A stretch of DNA of 16,283 bases from Ktedonobacteraceae bacterium (GTDB lineage Bacteria; Chloroflexota; Ktedonobacteria; Ktedonobacterales; Ktedonobacteraceae): positions 1 to 16,283 of the forward strand of contig JADBKA010000104.1 in NCBI GenBank assembly GCA_014896635.1, in the 5' to 3' direction. This document shows positions 15,366 to 16,283 of this stretch, in pieces. The translations under genes were made by a program, and so were the position numbers. Every line of letters begins with the position of its first letter. Positions within the stretch are counted from its first letter, which is position 1. The notes below the pieces were generated by a model. That model was not told where the DNA came from, did not search any database, and saw only the letters and a program-made list of their open reading frames with translations.

Positions 15366-16283
15366 TCATGCGACTTCGGGAGCCGCTGACTTCTCTGAAG
15401 GGAGGATCATGATGCCGGCAACCATGCCCAGGCAGCCGATGATTTGCGAGAGATCCAGGCGCTGGCCGAGCCAGAAGTAGGCAATAATGCTGGCAGCGGC
15501 CAGTTCCAGCGTCGCGGCGATGCCCGCGCGCGTGGCGTTGATGTACTGGAGCGCGATAAGATCGAGCGTGAAGGGGATCGCCATGCCCAGAATGCCAACC
15601 AGCGTGATCAGGAACATGTGCCAGGGTGTCCAGGTGCTGGCAGGGATGGCCCAGGGTGGCTGTATGCAGAGCCAGAACAGGGACGCAACGAAAGAGCCAT
15701 AGGTCATCGCCGTCAGGGAAGGCACGTTGCGCAGGCGCTGTCCAAGCTGCAGGTAGGCAATATAGGTCAGCAGGGCCAGGACGGCGAAGATCAATCCTAT
15801 GGCATCCAGGCCGTTGAGGCTCAGGTGCCAGAGGCCGGTGAGCAGCACAATGCCGCCGAGCGTCAGAGCCAGGGCGACCAGCACGTTCCAGGACGGCGGC
15901 TTGCGGCGCCAGAGCGCCTCTCCCAGCGCCATCCAGGCCCCGGCACTGAACTGAATCACCAGCGCGATGGCAATTGGCAGGTATTTGATCGCCATGAAGT
16001 AGGCGTAAGTGACCAGCGCCAGCGAAAGACCGAAAGCAATGACCCAGGGCCAGTCGCGGCGCGCAATGTGCAGTGCTTTGCGCCGGTTGAGTAGCAGCAC
16101 AGCGAGCAGGCACAGGGCGCCGATGAGCATACGAAACTCGACCAGCGTCACAGGCGAGATATTATCCTGAAAGAGAAAACGAGAGAGGTTGCCATTGAAG
16201 CCAAATAAGAGCGCGGCAGTGCCTACCATCAGATAACCAGCAAGCTGATAGTAGGCCCGGCCACGACCCAGAGGTCGATTGTT
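15366..16283 (-). CDS. EamA/DMT-family membrane transporter, N-terminus outside window
   Basis: This is a probable drug/metabolite-superfamily exporter or permease in the cell membrane; the substrate is unknown. The visible 305 residues (287 from the first Met, complement of 16227-16229) contain about ten hydrophobic segments arranged as two EamA repeats. The second repeat begins near GLDAIGLIFAVLALL and includes GMAIPFTLDLIALQYINATRAGIAATLELAAA, described here by its key parts PFTLDLIALQ and ATLELAAA. The first membrane helix appears to begin before that Met (YYQLAGYLMVGTAALLF). The frame stays open to the window edge without ATG, GTG or TTG, so the real start lies beyond base 16283. It faces the LOG gene tail to tail. 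There is no sign of a link with the PKS/NRPS cluster. Confidence 0.85.
   Translation of the reverse strand, partial: NNRPLGRGRAYYQLAGYLMVGTAALLFGFNGNLSRFLFQDNISPVTLVEFRMLIGALCLLAVLLLNRRKALHIARRDWPWVIAFGLSLALVTYAYFMAIKYLPIAIALVIQFSAGAWMALGEALWRRKPPSWNVLVALALTLGGIVLLTGLWHLSLNGLDAIGLIFAVLALLTYIAYLQLGQRLRNVPSLTAMTYGSFVASLFWLCIQPPWAIPASTWTPWHMFLITLVGILGMAIPFTLDLIALQYINATRAGIAATLELAAASIIAYFWLGQRLDLSQIIGCLGMVAGIMILPSEKSAAPEVA

Overview
The window carries the 3' end of a modular polyketide synthase / non-ribosomal peptide synthetase (PKS/NRPS) gene cluster on the + strand (about 1-12109). It is followed by ordinary chromosomal genes: a glycogen branching enzyme, a LOG-family Rossmann protein, and an EamA-type transporter running in from the right edge on the - strand. 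Gene style suggests a GC-moderate (by eye high-50s %GC), spore-former-like soil bacterium. GTG starts are coupled to upstream stops, large modular enzymes are present, and the gaps hold G-rich two-stem palindromes. My best guess is Chloroflexota, class Ktedonobacteria, but this rests on recognition and no marker gene proves it.

Biosynthetic region. (1) 1-675 is the tail of a type I PKS protein: end of an acyltransferase plus the first (His-bearing) half of a dehydratase (DH). It stops right after that half-domain. (2) 949-5034 encodes a luciferase-like monooxygenase (LLM), then the second (Asp-bearing) half of a DH, a ketoreductase (KR), an acyl carrier protein (ACP) and a tail with a duplicated helical motif. 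The two proteins together look like one AT-DH-KR-ACP module in which an LLM domain, and a gene boundary, were placed exactly between the two hot-dog folds of the DH. (3) 5031-10448, overlapping the previous stop, is an NRPS C-A-T module whose adenylation code reads as serine. It is fused to two FabH/KAS III-like domains, one with an intact Cys-His-Asn triad and one that has lost all three residues, and it has no thioesterase. (4) 10579-11346 is a Sfp-type phosphopantetheinyl transferase, and (5) 11360-12109 a type II thioesterase.

How they fit together: upstream PKS modules (outside the window) pass a chain to the split DH/LLM/KR/ACP module. The NRPS module condenses it with L-serine, and the fused KAS III pair probably carries out the last chain-release or C-C/C-O bond-forming step in place of a thioesterase. 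The PPTase arms the carrier domains and the TEII clears misloaded ones. The product cannot be named from this window.

The gap 676-948 has no convincing gene but holds several G/C-rich hairpins and is open in the same frame as both neighbours. A related two-stem element follows the NRPS (10459-10503). The cluster boundary is probably 12110-12230, where a candidate promoter precedes glgB.
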